NCBI GenBank assembly: GCA_028875245.1
Contig: JAPPEU010000025.1
Coordinates: 142,255 to 206,254 of the forward strand
Length of the DNA: 64,000 nt
Reading direction: 5' to 3'
Origin: Chloroflexota bacterium
GTDB lineage: Bacteria; Chloroflexota; Anaerolineae; Aggregatilineales; Phototrophicaceae
Under the pieces are notes generated by a model that did not search any database, had not been told where the DNA came from, and saw nothing but the letters and a program-made list of their open reading frames with translations. A program made the position numbers and the translations under genes. Position 1 is the stretch's first letter, and each line of letters starts with the position of its first letter. This document shows positions 49,617 to 57,984 of the stretch, one piece after another.

Positions 49617-51368
49617 TTAGGAGCGAGACGAATTCCACTGACTGAAACGCTCAAATGGCCAAGTGTTGACCACCTGAGGCGCTTCCACCCAGCCGCGGCG
49701 CGCGTTCGTGATGCCGAAATCCATCAGGTCCAGATGCGCTTCGCGGTGGGCGTCGGTGTTGATCGCGAGCAGCACGCCCATGTCCATCGCCATACGCGCC
49801 AGCTCGGGTTTGAGATCAAGGCGCAGCGGATTGGCGTTGATCTCCAGAATAGTATTGTGTGCTTTGGCGGCCGCCAAAACCGCGTCCCAATCGGCATCAA
49901 CCTCCTCGCGATTGGGGAATTGGCGCGCCGAAGGATGCCCGATCATCTTGACGTAAGGGTTGCGAATGGCGTTGAGCAGGCGCTTGGTCACCTGTTCGCG
50001 ACCTTGCCCCAAGCCGGAGTGGAGCGAAGCGATGACGAAGTCCAATTGCGCCAGCACGTCATCCGGGTAATCGAGGCTGGCGTCGGCTTTGATGTCCATT
50101 TCGACGCCGGCCAGCACTTGTATGGCGGCGCCCATCTCGTCGTTCAGGCGGCGCACTTCTTCCGCTTGCGCCAGCAGACGTTCGATGGAGAGCCCGTTGG
50201 CGATGCCCAGGCTGCGCGAATGATCGGTGATGACGATGTATTTATGCCCGCGCTTGACGCAGGCGGCCGCCATCTCCGCGATCGTGTTTTTCCCATCGCT
50301 CCAGGTGCTGTGCATGTGCAGATCGGCGACGATATCTTCCCGCCGGATCAAGTTTGGCAGCCGTGCCTCGCGCGCCGCTTCGATTTCGCCGCTGTCTTCG
50401 CGCAATTCCGGCGGCACATACTGAAGACCGAGTGTCCGATAGATTTTCTCTTCGCTGTCGCAAAGTATCTTTTCGGCGGATTCGATGATTGTCTTGCTAT
50501 CATCGACCGGGCTGAGGGCGTGCTCGTTGAGGCTGAGGCCATGATCCAGCGCGATCTGTCGCATCTTGACATTATGCGCGAGGCTGCCGGTGAAGTAATT
50601 GAGGGCGGTGCCCCAGCGCGCCTTCTCCAAGACGCGCACATCCACTTGCAAGCCGCTGAGCAGCTCCACCGAGCTTTTGGTCGGCCCATGACCGAGTACG
50701 CGAGCGACATTTTCCATGTTGACGAAACGATGCATGATCGGGCCGGAGTTGTCGGCGGCGATGAGGATATCGACATCGCCAATGGTTTCGCGTCCGCGCC
50801 GGATGCTGCCGGCCAGCGCGCCTTCCTGCGCCTCGGGCAGCTCCAGCAGCAGGTCAAGAATCACCTGCGCGGCCGGCAGGGCCTCGCCGATATTGGTCCG
50901 GCCGGTTTGACGCGCCAGGGCGTCGATGCCCTCCAGGATCTTCTGCTGGCTCTTCGCCCCCATGCCGGGCAGCGCCGCCAGCTTGCCGGCGTCAGCGGCG
51001 ATCTTGAGTTCATCGACCGCTGTGATATCAAGCTGCTCCCAGAAAAGTTTCGCCTTCTTCGGACCCACGCCGTTGATGTGCATGATATCGACCAGGCCTT
51101 CGGGGATCTCGGCTCTGAGGCGCTCGTAAAACTCGAGCGCGCCCGTTTCCAGCATTTCGTCGATCTTCGCCGCGATTGTCTTGCCGATGTAGCTGAGATC
51201 GGTCAGCCCGCCTTCGCTTGAGATTGCGCGCAGGTCGCGCGGGACGCCGCGAATGGTCTCCGAGGCGCGGCGATAAGAAAGCACGCGGTGAATGTTGTCG
51301 CCGCGGATCTGCAGCATATCGGCGCAGCGTTCAAAGATATCGGCGATTTCGCGGTTGCTAAGGCTCAA
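49617..51368 (-). CDS. polX: Family X DNA polymerase/3'-5' exonuclease (PolX)
   Basis: PolX fills gaps in base excision repair and has a C-terminal PHP exonuclease. This 583-residue protein has helix-hairpin-helix segments (INGVGPKKAKLFWEQL, LPGMGAKSQQKIL), the nucleotidyltransferase motif GSIRRGRETIGDVDILIA with the metal Asp pair, and the PHP domain from DLHMHSTWSDGKNTIAEM. The open frame starts at an ATG at 51401, but the TTG at 51368 has GGGAGGG five bases upstream and gives the usual SNREIADIFE N-terminus, so I prefer it. Confidence 0.94.
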   Translation of the reverse strand: MSLSNREIADIFERCADMLQIRGDNIHRVLSYRRASETIRGVPRDLRAISSEGGLTDLSYIGKTIAAKIDEMLETGALEFYERLRAEIPEGLVDIMHINGVGPKKAKLFWEQLDITAVDELKIAADAGKLAALPGMGAKSQQKILEGIDALARQTGRTNIGEALPAAQVILDLLLELPEAQEGALAGSIRRGRETIGDVDILIAADNSGPIMHRFVNMENVARVLGHGPTKSSVELLSGLQVDVRVLEKARWGTALNYFTGSLAHNVKMRQIALDHGLSLNEHALSPVDDSKTIIESAEKILCDSEEKIYRTLGLQYVPPELREDSGEIEAAREARLPNLIRREDIVADLHMHSTWSDGKNTIAEMAAACVKRGHKYIVITDHSRSLGIANGLSIERLLAQAEEVRRLNDEMGAAIQVLAGVEMDIKADASLDYPDDVLAQLDFVIASLHSGLGQGREQVTKRLLNAIRNPYVKMIGHPSARQFPNREEVDADWDAVLAAAKAHNTILEINANPLRLDLKPELARMAMDMGVLLAINTDAHREAHLDLMDFGITNARRGWVEAPQVVNTWPFERFSQWNSSRS

Positions 51369-51407
51369 CGCGCCCTCCCTGACAGCATCGTTAGAACACA
51401 TATTCGC

Positions 51408-51413
51408 AGTATA
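51408..51413 (-). promoter_or_regulatory. Likely extended -10 box of polX
   Basis: On the minus strand TGGTATACT, about 40 bases before the preferred TTG start. The -35 is weak. Confidence 0.45.
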
Positions 51414-51439
51414 CCAGAAATCCGCCGTCGTCGAAACCC

Positions 51440-51584
51440 GTAGGGGCGAGACTTGTCTCGGACCTCATACGTAAGCGGGCGTTTCGGCGTCGCGACATAG
51501 GTCGCCTAGACACTGACCGCCGACACTGTGCGTCGCCCACGCAGATAGCCTAAATTATGCGGGCATTCACAGAATCGCCCCTAC
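51440..51584. repeat. Palindromic repeats, including a copy of the 35-bp family 3 repeat
   Basis: GTAGGGGCGAGACTTGTCTCGG begins at 51440. At 51501-51538 the minus strand carries GTGTCGGCGGTCAGTGTCTA with flanking GGGCGA and GGCGACC. This is close to the segment inside the alcohol dehydrogenase gene at 57701-57735. GAATCGCCCCTACA closes the stretch. Confidence 0.65.
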
Positions 51585-51788
51585 AAGGCTTGTCCGGTAC
51601 TCTAGCGAAATTGCTGCTTTTTCTACCCCATCCCCCGGCCCCTTCCCCGAATCATCAGGGAAGGGGAGCTTTTCTTGGCGAATTAAGTAGAAATCTGTCG
51701 CCCTTCACAAGTTACGCCCGCATTTTAGTTTTGTTTTGGTGTAATTTCAGTTGTTGTTGCATAAGAAATGCAGTACCGGACAAGCCTT
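51585..51788. mobile_element. MITE-like element, family 2, complete copy
   Basis: About 204 bp with perfect 17-bp terminal inverted repeats: AAGGCTTGTCCGGTACT (51585-51601) and AGTACCGGACAAGCCTT (51772-51788). Inside is the core CCCCATCCCCCGGCCCCTTC with a CCCCTTCCC/GGGAAGGGG hairpin. It has no transposase. A truncated relative begins on the aspS stop at 41403. Confidence 0.75.
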
Positions 51789-52001
51789 ACAGACTCCTAT
51801 ATTTGCGGGTTCGTTATTTTGTATGAGCCGAGTTATTACTCGCGAGCGACTGTAGTTAAAAGACCATTTTCGCTGCCGAAAGCCGCAGAAGGTAGATCCA
51901 CTTTACTATACCCCCCAGCCACGCGCGCTTCGGGATTCCTCGCTCTTGCTGTACAATGAAATCGGAGATATCGCACACTATTTCATCCCAAGGAGCAGAC
52001 C
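51789..52001. other. Non-coding gap before the aldo/keto reductase
   Basis: Nothing firm is seen apart from AAGGAGCAGACC, the ribosome site of the next gene. Confidence 0.4.
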
Positions 52002-52862
52002 ATGCCAATCCCCAAGAAATCATTTGGACGAACCGGCCACGAAAGCACGCGGACGCTCTTCGGCGCGGCCGCCTTCAGCAGCGTCAGCCAGGACGAAGCC
52101 GACCGCACGATGGAATTGCTCATTGAGCGCGGCGTCAATCATATCGACACGGCGGCGAGTTATGGCGACGCTGAGCTGCGCATCGGCCCCTGGATGGAGA
52201 CGCATCGAGCGGCTTTCTTCCTCGCGACCAAAACCGGCGAGCGCAGCTACGACGGCGCCAAAGCCGAATTCGAGCGCTCGCTGCGGCGCCTGCGCGTCAG
52301 CCAGGTTGACCTGATTCAGCTGCACAATCTGGTGGGCGAAGACGAGTGGGAAGTCGCCATGGGGCCCGGCGGGGCGCTGGAATATCTGATCGAGGCGCGC
52401 GAGCAGGGCTTGGTCAAGCACATCGGCGTGACCGGCCACTATGTCGCCATCGCCGGCATGCATCAGCGCAGCCTGGAGCGCTTCGACTTTGATTCCGTCC
52501 TGCTGCCCTACAACTATCTGATGATGCAAAACGAAACTTACCGCGCCGGCTTCGAAGCGGTTCTGCGCGCTTGCCAGGCGCGCAATACGGCAATCCAAAC
52601 GATCAAGTCAATCACGCGGCGACCCTATATCAGCGAGCAGCACAGCCACGCCACCTGGTACGAGCCCCTGACCGACCAGGCCAACATCGACAAGGCGGTG
52701 CATTGGGTCTTGGGGAATGAGGATGTCTTCCTCAATACGGTCGGCGATATTCACCTGCTGCCCAAAGTGCTTGACGCGGCGGCGCGCTTTGAAGAGGGGA
52801 CGCCGGACAGTGTCATGCAAGCCATGGTCGCCGAGTGGGAGATGGCGCCGTTGTTTGTGTGA
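52002..52862 (+). CDS. Aldo/keto reductase family protein
   Basis: A 286-residue TIM-barrel NADPH-dependent reductase. The catalytic tetrad is intact: Asp49 and Tyr54 in [13 protein letters not shown], Lys77 in FLATKTGE and His108 in LIQLHNL. The [11 protein letters not shown] segment is also typical. The N-terminal half follows the family well; the C-terminal part ([11 protein letters not shown], then [16 protein letters not shown]) resembles the group with unusual cofactor-loop sequences. AAGGAG lies 7 bases before the ATG. The substrate is unknown. Confidence 0.92.
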   Translation: MPIPKKSFGRTGHESTRTLFGAAAFSSVSQDEADRTMELLIERGVNHIDTAASYGDAELRIGPWMETHRAAFFLATKTGERSYDGAKAEFERSLRRLRVSQVDLIQLHNLVGEDEWEVAMGPGGALEYLIEAREQGLVKHIGVTGHYVAIAGMHQRSLERFDFDSVLLPYNYLMMQNETYRAGFEAVLRACQARNTAIQTIKSITRRPYISEQHSHATWYEPLTDQANIDKAVHWVLGNEDVFLNTVGDIHLLPKVLDAAARFEEGTPDSVMQAMVAEWEMAPLFV

Positions 52863-52904
52863 CGTGGGAAGACTAAGACTGTCTTGTCGGCGCTTAACGT
52901 TTGC

Positions 52905-52933
52905 TTAAGTGTCGTTATGTTGACGGCACTTAA
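52905..52933. promoter_or_regulatory. Hairpin upstream of the small membrane protein gene
   Basis: TTAAGTGTCG pairs with CGGCACTTAA around a 9-base loop. There is no T-tract, so it is not a normal terminator. Confidence 0.4.
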
Positions 52934-52973
52934 ACTTATGTCAGAGTCGCGTTCCTAGCAGAAGGATGATCCA

Positions 52974-53129
52974 TTGGATACCGTATTTGTTGTTGTATTG
53001 GCGCTGATGTGTCTATATGCCGTTCTTGCTACCCTAACTGTGGCTCGCGACCTGATCACGGGAGGGTACAAACGCTTGAATGGCATGCCTTCAGAGGTCC
53101 AAGCGCCGCAAACCGAGGCGGACGCCTAG
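52974..53129 (+). CDS. Small membrane protein, 51 residues
   Basis: A short frame begins with TTG at 52974, preceded by AGAAGGATGATCCA, and ends at a TAG at 53127-53129. The product starts with one hydrophobic helix (VFVVVLALMCLYAVLATLTV), followed by a short basic and then acidic tail ending EADA. I do not recognise it. It fills most of the gap between the aldo/keto reductase and the kinase gene. The good ribosome site and membrane-helix composition support it; conservation needs checking. Confidence 0.5.
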   Translation: MDTVFVVVLALMCLYAVLATLTVARDLITGGYKRLNGMPSEVQAPQTEADA

Positions 53130-53194
53130 CCCAACGACCACTCTTGTTTAGTCTTCGGCGAAGCTTCTGTGACTTCGACTAAAGCAGTCGATTG

Positions 53195-54127
53195 TCAAGG
53201 ATACGCAACCAACTCCACTTGCGGCAGGAAGCGCTCCATATCTTTGACATCATAAGCCGCCGTGCCCGGATGCAGGCAGACAGCGGTGGCGGCAGCGATG
53301 CCCAGCCTCAAGCCCTCTTCCAGCGGACTCCCGTGATGAAGGGCATGCGCCAGCCCGGCGAGCACCGCGTCTCCAGCGCCGGCCGGACTGCTAACCTCGA
53401 CCGCTATCGGCGGGATGCGGTAGCTGCGCTCGGTGAGCAGCGCCAGCGCCCCGTCTTTGCCCATGGTGATGACCGCTTGACTGCCATAACGCGCAAGGAT
53501 CTCGCGCCCGGCTTCGTAGAGATCAGCCTCCGATGTCAGCTTGCGCCCGACCAGGCCGGAAAGTTCATGCTCGTTCGGCTTGATGACAGTCGGGCGGGCG
53601 GCTAGGCCCGCGCTCAAATTCGGCTCGGCGGCGTCGAATACCACCGGCAGGTCTTGCGCGCGCGCCAGTTCGATCGCGTCGGTGTAAAAATCTGGCGTCA
53701 TGCCCGGCGGCAGGGACCCGCCAGTGATGACGACCGACGCCGATGGCAAAGCCTCGATGTAGCGCTCCCGCAACGCTGCCAAATGCGCTGCCCTGACCGA
53801 CATGGACGCGGTGGTGATCGTGGTGTGCTCGCCTGTCGATTCGTCCATGATGATGGCATTGACGCGCGTTTCGCCGTCGACTTCGATGAAATCGGTCGTC
53901 ACGCCCAGCGCTTCCAGCATTGATGTCACTTTTTCGCCGATAGCCCCGGCAGCGAAGCCCAGCGCCAAACTGCCGACGCCCATGCGCCCCAAAATCCAGG
54001 CGGCGTCGGTCGGCTTGCCTCCCATGCTGTGATAAGTCCGCGAGGCGCGAATGGTGGTATTCGTCACCAGCCTGGGCACGGATATGTTCAGGTCGAGCGT
54101 GCTGTTCGGCGTGAGGGAGAGGATCAT
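53195..54127 (-). CDS. PfkB-family sugar-phosphate kinase (1-phosphofructokinase-like)
   Basis: A 310-residue ribokinase-fold kinase of the FruK/LacC (hexose-phosphate kinase) branch. The N-terminus TPNSTLDLNISVPRL and GGKPTDAAWILGRMG match this branch, VITGGSLPPGM is central, and SSPAGAGDAVLAGLAHAL carries the catalytic Asp in the PfkB signature. It begins 5 bp after the class II aldolase gene, so kinase and aldolase are probably made together and act in one sugar degradation route. The true substrate (fructose-1-P, tagatose-6-P or another) is not assigned. Confidence 0.88.
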   Translation of the reverse strand: MILSLTPNSTLDLNISVPRLVTNTTIRASRTYHSMGGKPTDAAWILGRMGVGSLALGFAAGAIGEKVTSMLEALGVTTDFIEVDGETRVNAIIMDESTGEHTTITTASMSVRAAHLAALRERYIEALPSASVVITGGSLPPGMTPDFYTDAIELARAQDLPVVFDAAEPNLSAGLAARPTVIKPNEHELSGLVGRKLTSEADLYEAGREILARYGSQAVITMGKDGALALLTERSYRIPPIAVEVSSPAGAGDAVLAGLAHALHHGSPLEEGLRLGIAAATAVCLHPGTAAYDVKDMERFLPQVELVAYP

Positions 54128-54132
54128 CGCGT

Positions 54133-54849
54133 TTAGGACGGGTCAGTGTCCACGCGACCCTCGTCGCGGAAGTTCGCGATAGCGCTTTCCATGGCGGCGC
54201 GCTCCTCGCGCAGCAGCGGGCTGGCGCCCAAATGCCCCGCCATCATCATCATATAGGCATTGGTGTCGAGGCGCTCGACGGCATCCAGCGCCGCCTGCAG
54301 ATTTTTCCCCATCAAGAAGAGGCCATGCCAGGGGGCGAGCGTCCCCGCGGCGTGCTTGGCGATCATCGCCTCGCGGCCGCGCATGGTGGCGACGATGCGC
54401 TCGCCCAGTTTCGGGCTGTGGGCGGGGGCGTATTCGATGACCGGCGTGACGCCAAATTTGCGCGTCGCTTCCATCACCGGCGGCATCGCCATATTGGCGC
54501 AGGCGAAGACGAGCAGATTGCGCGGATGTGCGTGGATGACGGCGCTGCCATAATCGCTGAAGCGCTTGTGCAGGCCGAAGTGAACAGCGCTCTCGCGCGT
54601 TAAGCTGCCGTCACCATGCAGAATCGCGCCGCTTTCGCCCACGACGAGGACATCCTCCGGCGACAATTGCCATTGCTTGTTCTGTCCAGCGAGGGTCGGG
54701 GACATGCAGAAGACATCGTCGACGCGCAAGCTGATATTGCCGCCGCCGGCGTCGGTCAGGCGACGGTCAAACAAGAAGCGGCCGATACGCGCCACCAGCG
54801 CCCGCCCGGCAAGGACCTCATCAGTCAGGACAACAGTCCGCTCCATCAT
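54133..54849 (-). CDS. Class II aldolase/adducin family protein
   Basis: A 238-residue zinc aldolase-fold protein related to fuculose- and rhamnulose-1-phosphate aldolases. DAGGGNISLRVDD is the substrate-phosphate loop, ESAVHFGLHKRF carries the catalytic Glu, AVIHAHPRNLL two Zn His residues, and LAPWHGLFLMGKNL the third His. The ATG at 54849 follows GGGAG by seven bases. The last residues (GRVDTDPS) are encoded by a dispersed 21-bp repeat. It starts an operon with the PfkB-type kinase. Confidence 0.87.
   Translation of the reverse strand: MMERTVVLTDEVLAGRALVARIGRFLFDRRLTDAGGGNISLRVDDVFCMSPTLAGQNKQWQLSPEDVLVVGESGAILHGDGSLTRESAVHFGLHKRFSDYGSAVIHAHPRNLLVFACANMAMPPVMEATRKFGVTPVIEYAPAHSPKLGERIVATMRGREAMIAKHAAGTLAPWHGLFLMGKNLQAALDAVERLDTNAYMMMMAGHLGASPLLREERAAMESAIANFRDEGRVDTDPS
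54140..54160. repeat. 21-bp repeat forming the 3' end of the aldolase gene
   Basis: GGGTCAGTGTC-CACGCGACCC. It differs by one base from 57715-57735 inside the alcohol dehydrogenase gene. Confidence 0.7.
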
Positions 54850-54870
54850 CACATTTCTCCCGCATTTCAA

Positions 54871-54901
54871 AATCATCTAGGCTATACTATATTAGATGAT
54901 T
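54871..54901. promoter_or_regulatory. Perfect 9-bp inverted repeat around a -10-like box
   Basis: AATCATCTA (54871-54879) and TAGATGATT (54893-54901) flank GGCTATACTATAT. It lies between the divergent aldolase and methyltransferase genes and looks like an operator for one or both. Confidence 0.5.
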
Positions 54902-55055
54902 GTGGGAATAACAGAGCATTGACAACTTACCATATAGAGCTTGCCAGAATGCCATGAAATGAAGTCGTTTGATGCCAACGCTTTTTTGATTTGTTTCAAG
55001 CAATTATTCGTTTTCAGTTCAATTTCAAGCGCTTGACTATAACGGATGACGGGAA

Positions 55056-56045
55056 ATGAATAACATTCACCAACGACAGCAGTCTTTATCGAACTTGACG
55101 ACAGTCGTACCAACCAAGGTTTATGCGCCTACATTCAGCTTTAACCGAATCTTTGCGGGAGATGCCAGGAGCATTATGCCGTCGTTGCCTACCCGTAGCA
55201 TTGATCTTAGCTTCTGGTCACCGCCATATTATGTGGGCAAGTCGTACGAAAAGGATTGGAGTTTTGACGAGTGGCAATCACTGGTTAAGGATGTCATATT
55301 CCTCCACTCCCGCATTTTGAAACCGGGTGGTTTTATGGCTGTAAACATAGGGGATATTCTGTGCTTCCCGGACGAATCAATGCCTCGTTTTCAGGCAGAC
55401 AATGTGCGCCGAAAGAAAAGCCCGGTAACTAGGGAGCAAATAATAGAGCTAATGCAGAGATATCCAAATGCGCGGCGGGTTGAACTGGCTAAGATGCTCG
55501 GCTGTAGTGAACAGACGGTGCAACGGCGATTGGAGCATAACAATGTTCGCGGTGGCAAGCAGATCACATCTACAAGGGTAAAGCTGACAGGTTGCATGGT
55601 CGAAGAGTGGGCACTCCAGGCTGGGCTTTACCTTTATGACCAGCGTATCTGGCACAAAGATCCATGTTGGGCAAATTGCCGCTGGCATTCCAATTCATAT
55701 AGGGCCGTTGATGAGTTTGAACACATTTATGTTTTTTGGCAACCTGGTATCACAGAATACGACCGCCAACGTTTAAGCAGCAATGAATGGTCCGAATGGG
55801 GGTCGCGAGGTGTTTGGCAGATTCGTTCTGTGCAGCGCAACGATCGGCATGAAGCTGAGTTTCCAGAAGAGCTCGCTAGTCGTGTAATTCGACTTTTCTC
55901 GCCGGCAAAAGGAGTTGTTCTGGATCCATTCGTCGGCTCTGGTACTACAACCGCTGTAGCTGGACGGCTTGGCAGACGATGGCTCGGAATTGAGCTAGAT
56001 GATCATCATGCCGAAGGAGCCCGGAAGCGCACGTATGTCACCTGA
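55056..56045 (+). CDS. DNA methyltransferase, probable N4-cytosine type, of an SfiI-like system
   Basis: A 329-residue beta-class DNA methyltransferase. Motif IV is SPPYYVG near the N-terminus; SPPY is typical of N4-cytosine enzymes. The SAM motif DPFVGSGTTTAVAGRLGRRW is near the C-terminus. Between them, around 128-165, is a helix-turn-helix-like segment (RVELAKMLGCSEQTVQRRLE) that may read DNA or regulate the operon. The gene overlaps the SfiI-like endonuclease gene by 11 bp. Its codon and base use are more AT-rich than those of the flanking sugar genes, which suggests transfer. Confidence 0.88.
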   Translation: MNNIHQRQQSLSNLTTVVPTKVYAPTFSFNRIFAGDARSIMPSLPTRSIDLSFWSPPYYVGKSYEKDWSFDEWQSLVKDVIFLHSRILKPGGFMAVNIGDILCFPDESMPRFQADNVRRKKSPVTREQIIELMQRYPNARRVELAKMLGCSEQTVQRRLEHNNVRGGKQITSTRVKLTGCMVEEWALQAGLYLYDQRIWHKDPCWANCRWHSNSYRAVDEFEHIYVFWQPGITEYDRQRLSSNEWSEWGSRGVWQIRSVQRNDRHEAEFPEELASRVIRLFSPAKGVVLDPFVGSGTTTAVAGRLGRRWLGIELDDHHAEGARKRTYVT

Positions 56046-56706
56046 GCAAATGGAGATTTTGGAGCAGACGTCATTTTCGATGGTAACACAGGCGCTAACG
56101 GACTACGCATCACAAGCTGTGAGAATCTTCAGGGAGGAAGTAGACCAGCCTCAAGATATAGCAGAAGATATTACGCGAGAAGCGATTGAGTTGATGGGGT
56201 TGCCGCAAATACATTTGCGTCTATACGGGAAGGTCGACATAAAGAAAGCGGTATACGTGTTTCTGCCCGAAGCTATTCCAGTAGCGCTCATGATAGATAC
56301 AAAAGCAGAGAAGCCAAGTGGCAGCGGCACAGCTACCATTCAGATGTCACAGACGTCTTTGCATGTCAAAATGTGGCGCCAAGACGTAGTTATTGATGAG
56401 GCTGGCAAGCTTCCTTCGTTTATTGAACGTGACGGACGCTCTCTTTATGTTGTCACGGTATTTACGAAATACATTTACGATGTCGTAGATGACGCGCATG
56501 TTCTGCAACGAATTATAGCGGCCTGTTTGCCCAACGGTCTGTTGCAAGATCGATACAACCCTAGCGAGAATGATACGATCTGGCGCGTAGGACGAAACGC
56601 GCCGACCCTCGGCGAAGATTTTCGAGTGCGAATCAGTTTTTCTGATCTTCGCCGCAAAGCCAATTGGCGTGTCCAAGATATAGACATTCCTCTCGCGAAT
56701 TCCTGA
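56035..56706 (+). CDS. SfiI-like type II restriction endonuclease
   Basis: A 223-residue protein that resembles SfiI (recognises GGCCNNNNNGGCC) through much of its length, from memory of that protein. The matches are LEQTSFSMVTQALTDYASQA, DIAEDITREAIEL, a YGKVDIKKAVYVFLPEAIPV segment, and ALMIDTKAEK, which corresponds to the catalytic D-x-K of SfiI. RYNPSENDTIWRVGRN is also similar. It is shorter at the C-terminus. The ATG at 56035 follows GGAAG by seven bases; an earlier ATG at 55999 has no good site. The same specificity as SfiI is likely but inferred. Confidence 0.8.
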   Translation: MSPEQMEILEQTSFSMVTQALTDYASQAVRIFREEVDQPQDIAEDITREAIELMGLPQIHLRLYGKVDIKKAVYVFLPEAIPVALMIDTKAEKPSGSGTATIQMSQTSLHVKMWRQDVVIDEAGKLPSFIERDGRSLYVVTVFTKYIYDVVDDAHVLQRIIAACLPNGLLQDRYNPSENDTIWRVGRNAPTLGEDFRVRISFSDLRRKANWRVQDIDIPLANS

Positions 56707-56749
56707 TTTATCCGCACTGTCAGTTGCCAAAAGCCAATAAAGGACAACC

Positions 56750-57955
56750 ATGCAATTCGAATTTGCCAGCGCGGCGCGCATCATCTTCGGCGATGGCAGC
56801 GCGGGCCAACTGCCACAGCTCGCTCGCGACACAGGCGGCCGCGCTCTGCTCATCACCGATAGCTTCCAGCCGGAATCGGTAGAACGGCTGATTGATGCCT
56901 TGCGAGACGATAATTTGCCGATCACCCACTATAGCGTCAGCGGCGAACCGACAGTGGATGTGATCGACGAAGCGAAGGGCATCGCCAGCGCGGCCGGCTG
57001 CGACCATGTGATCAGCATCGGCGGCGGCAGCGTTATCGATACGGGCAAAGCGAGCGCGGCGCTGATCCCGAACGAAGGCGACCTGCTCAACTACCTGGAG
57101 GTGATCGGGGCGGGCCGAAGGCTCCTTGCTGATCCACTGCCTTTCATCGCGCTGCCGACCACAGCGGGCACCGGCGCTGAAGTCAGCAAAAACGCCGTGC
57201 TCGGCTCCAAGGCGCATCGCGTCAAAGTCAGCCTGCGCGACAATCGCATGTTGGCCAATATCGCCCTGGTCGATCCGCAATTGACGCACAGCCTGCCGCC
57301 GGCGGTCACCGCCAGCACGGGCATGGATGCGCTGACGCAAGTGCTCGAACCTTTCGTCTCTCACTTGGCGAATCCACTGACGGACGGCATGTGCGCCGAG
57401 GGCTTGCGCCGGGCGGGCCGCTCCCTGCGCACCGTCTATCATGAACCCGGCCATGCCGACGCCCGCCGGGATATGGCGCTGACGAGCCTGCTGGGCGGCT
57501 TGGCGCTGGCCAATGCCAAACTCGGCGCTGTTCATGGTTTCGCCGGTGTCCTGGGCGGGATGTACAACGCGCCCCACGGCGCCATCTGCGCGGCCCTGCT
57601 GCCGCCGGTGATCGACGCCAATATCAAGGCTTTGAACGCGCGTGAGCCGCATAATCCCGCCTTGAAGCGCTACGAATATGCCGCCCAGTTCTTGTTGGAC
57701 GGGCGAGTGTCGGCGGGTCAGTGTCTACGCGACCCTGCGCCGCCCTTCGACCGAAGAGCGACAACAAACGACGCGCTTGATTGGATCAGTGAAACGAGCG
57801 GCATGTTCGGCATTCCGGGGCTAGGCGCTTACGGCCTGCGCGAAGACGACTTTGACGAAATCGTCGAGAAGTCCAGCGCTTCCAGCAGCATGAAAGGCAA
57901 TCCGATTGTGTTGAACGCGGAGGAGCTGAAGGCGATTTTGAAGGCGGCGCTCTAG
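56750..57955 (+). CDS. Iron-containing alcohol dehydrogenase family protein
   Basis: A 401-residue group III alcohol dehydrogenase/maleylacetate reductase-fold enzyme. GGGSVIDTGKA binds NAD(P), FIALPTTAGTGAEVSKNAV is the family signature, and metal ligands are expected in TGMDALTQV, GAVHGFA and NAPHGAI. AAAGGACAACC precedes the ATG. Residues of about 318-340 (GRVSAGQCLRDPAPPFDRRA) are encoded by a dispersed 35-bp repeat and look like an insertion in the normal fold. It may belong to the same sugar pathway as the aldolase and kinase across the restriction genes. Confidence 0.9.
   Translation: MQFEFASAARIIFGDGSAGQLPQLARDTGGRALLITDSFQPESVERLIDALRDDNLPITHYSVSGEPTVDVIDEAKGIASAAGCDHVISIGGGSVIDTGKASAALIPNEGDLLNYLEVIGAGRRLLADPLPFIALPTTAGTGAEVSKNAVLGSKAHRVKVSLRDNRMLANIALVDPQLTHSLPPAVTASTGMDALTQVLEPFVSHLANPLTDGMCAEGLRRAGRSLRTVYHEPGHADARRDMALTSLLGGLALANAKLGAVHGFAGVLGGMYNAPHGAICAALLPPVIDANIKALNAREPHNPALKRYEYAAQFLLDGRVSAGQCLRDPAPPFDRRATTNDALDWISETSGMFGIPGLGAYGLREDDFDEIVEKSSASSSMKGNPIVLNAEELKAILKAAL
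57701..57735. repeat. 35-bp family 3 repeat inside the alcohol dehydrogenase gene
   Basis: GGGCGAGTGTCGGCGGGTCA followed by GTGTCTACGCGACCC. An intergenic copy in the opposite orientation lies at 51501-51538, and part of it is at 54140-54160. The reading frame stays open. Confidence 0.65.
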
Positions 57956-57984
57956 CCGTGCAAGGGCAGGGCGGGGACATCAGA

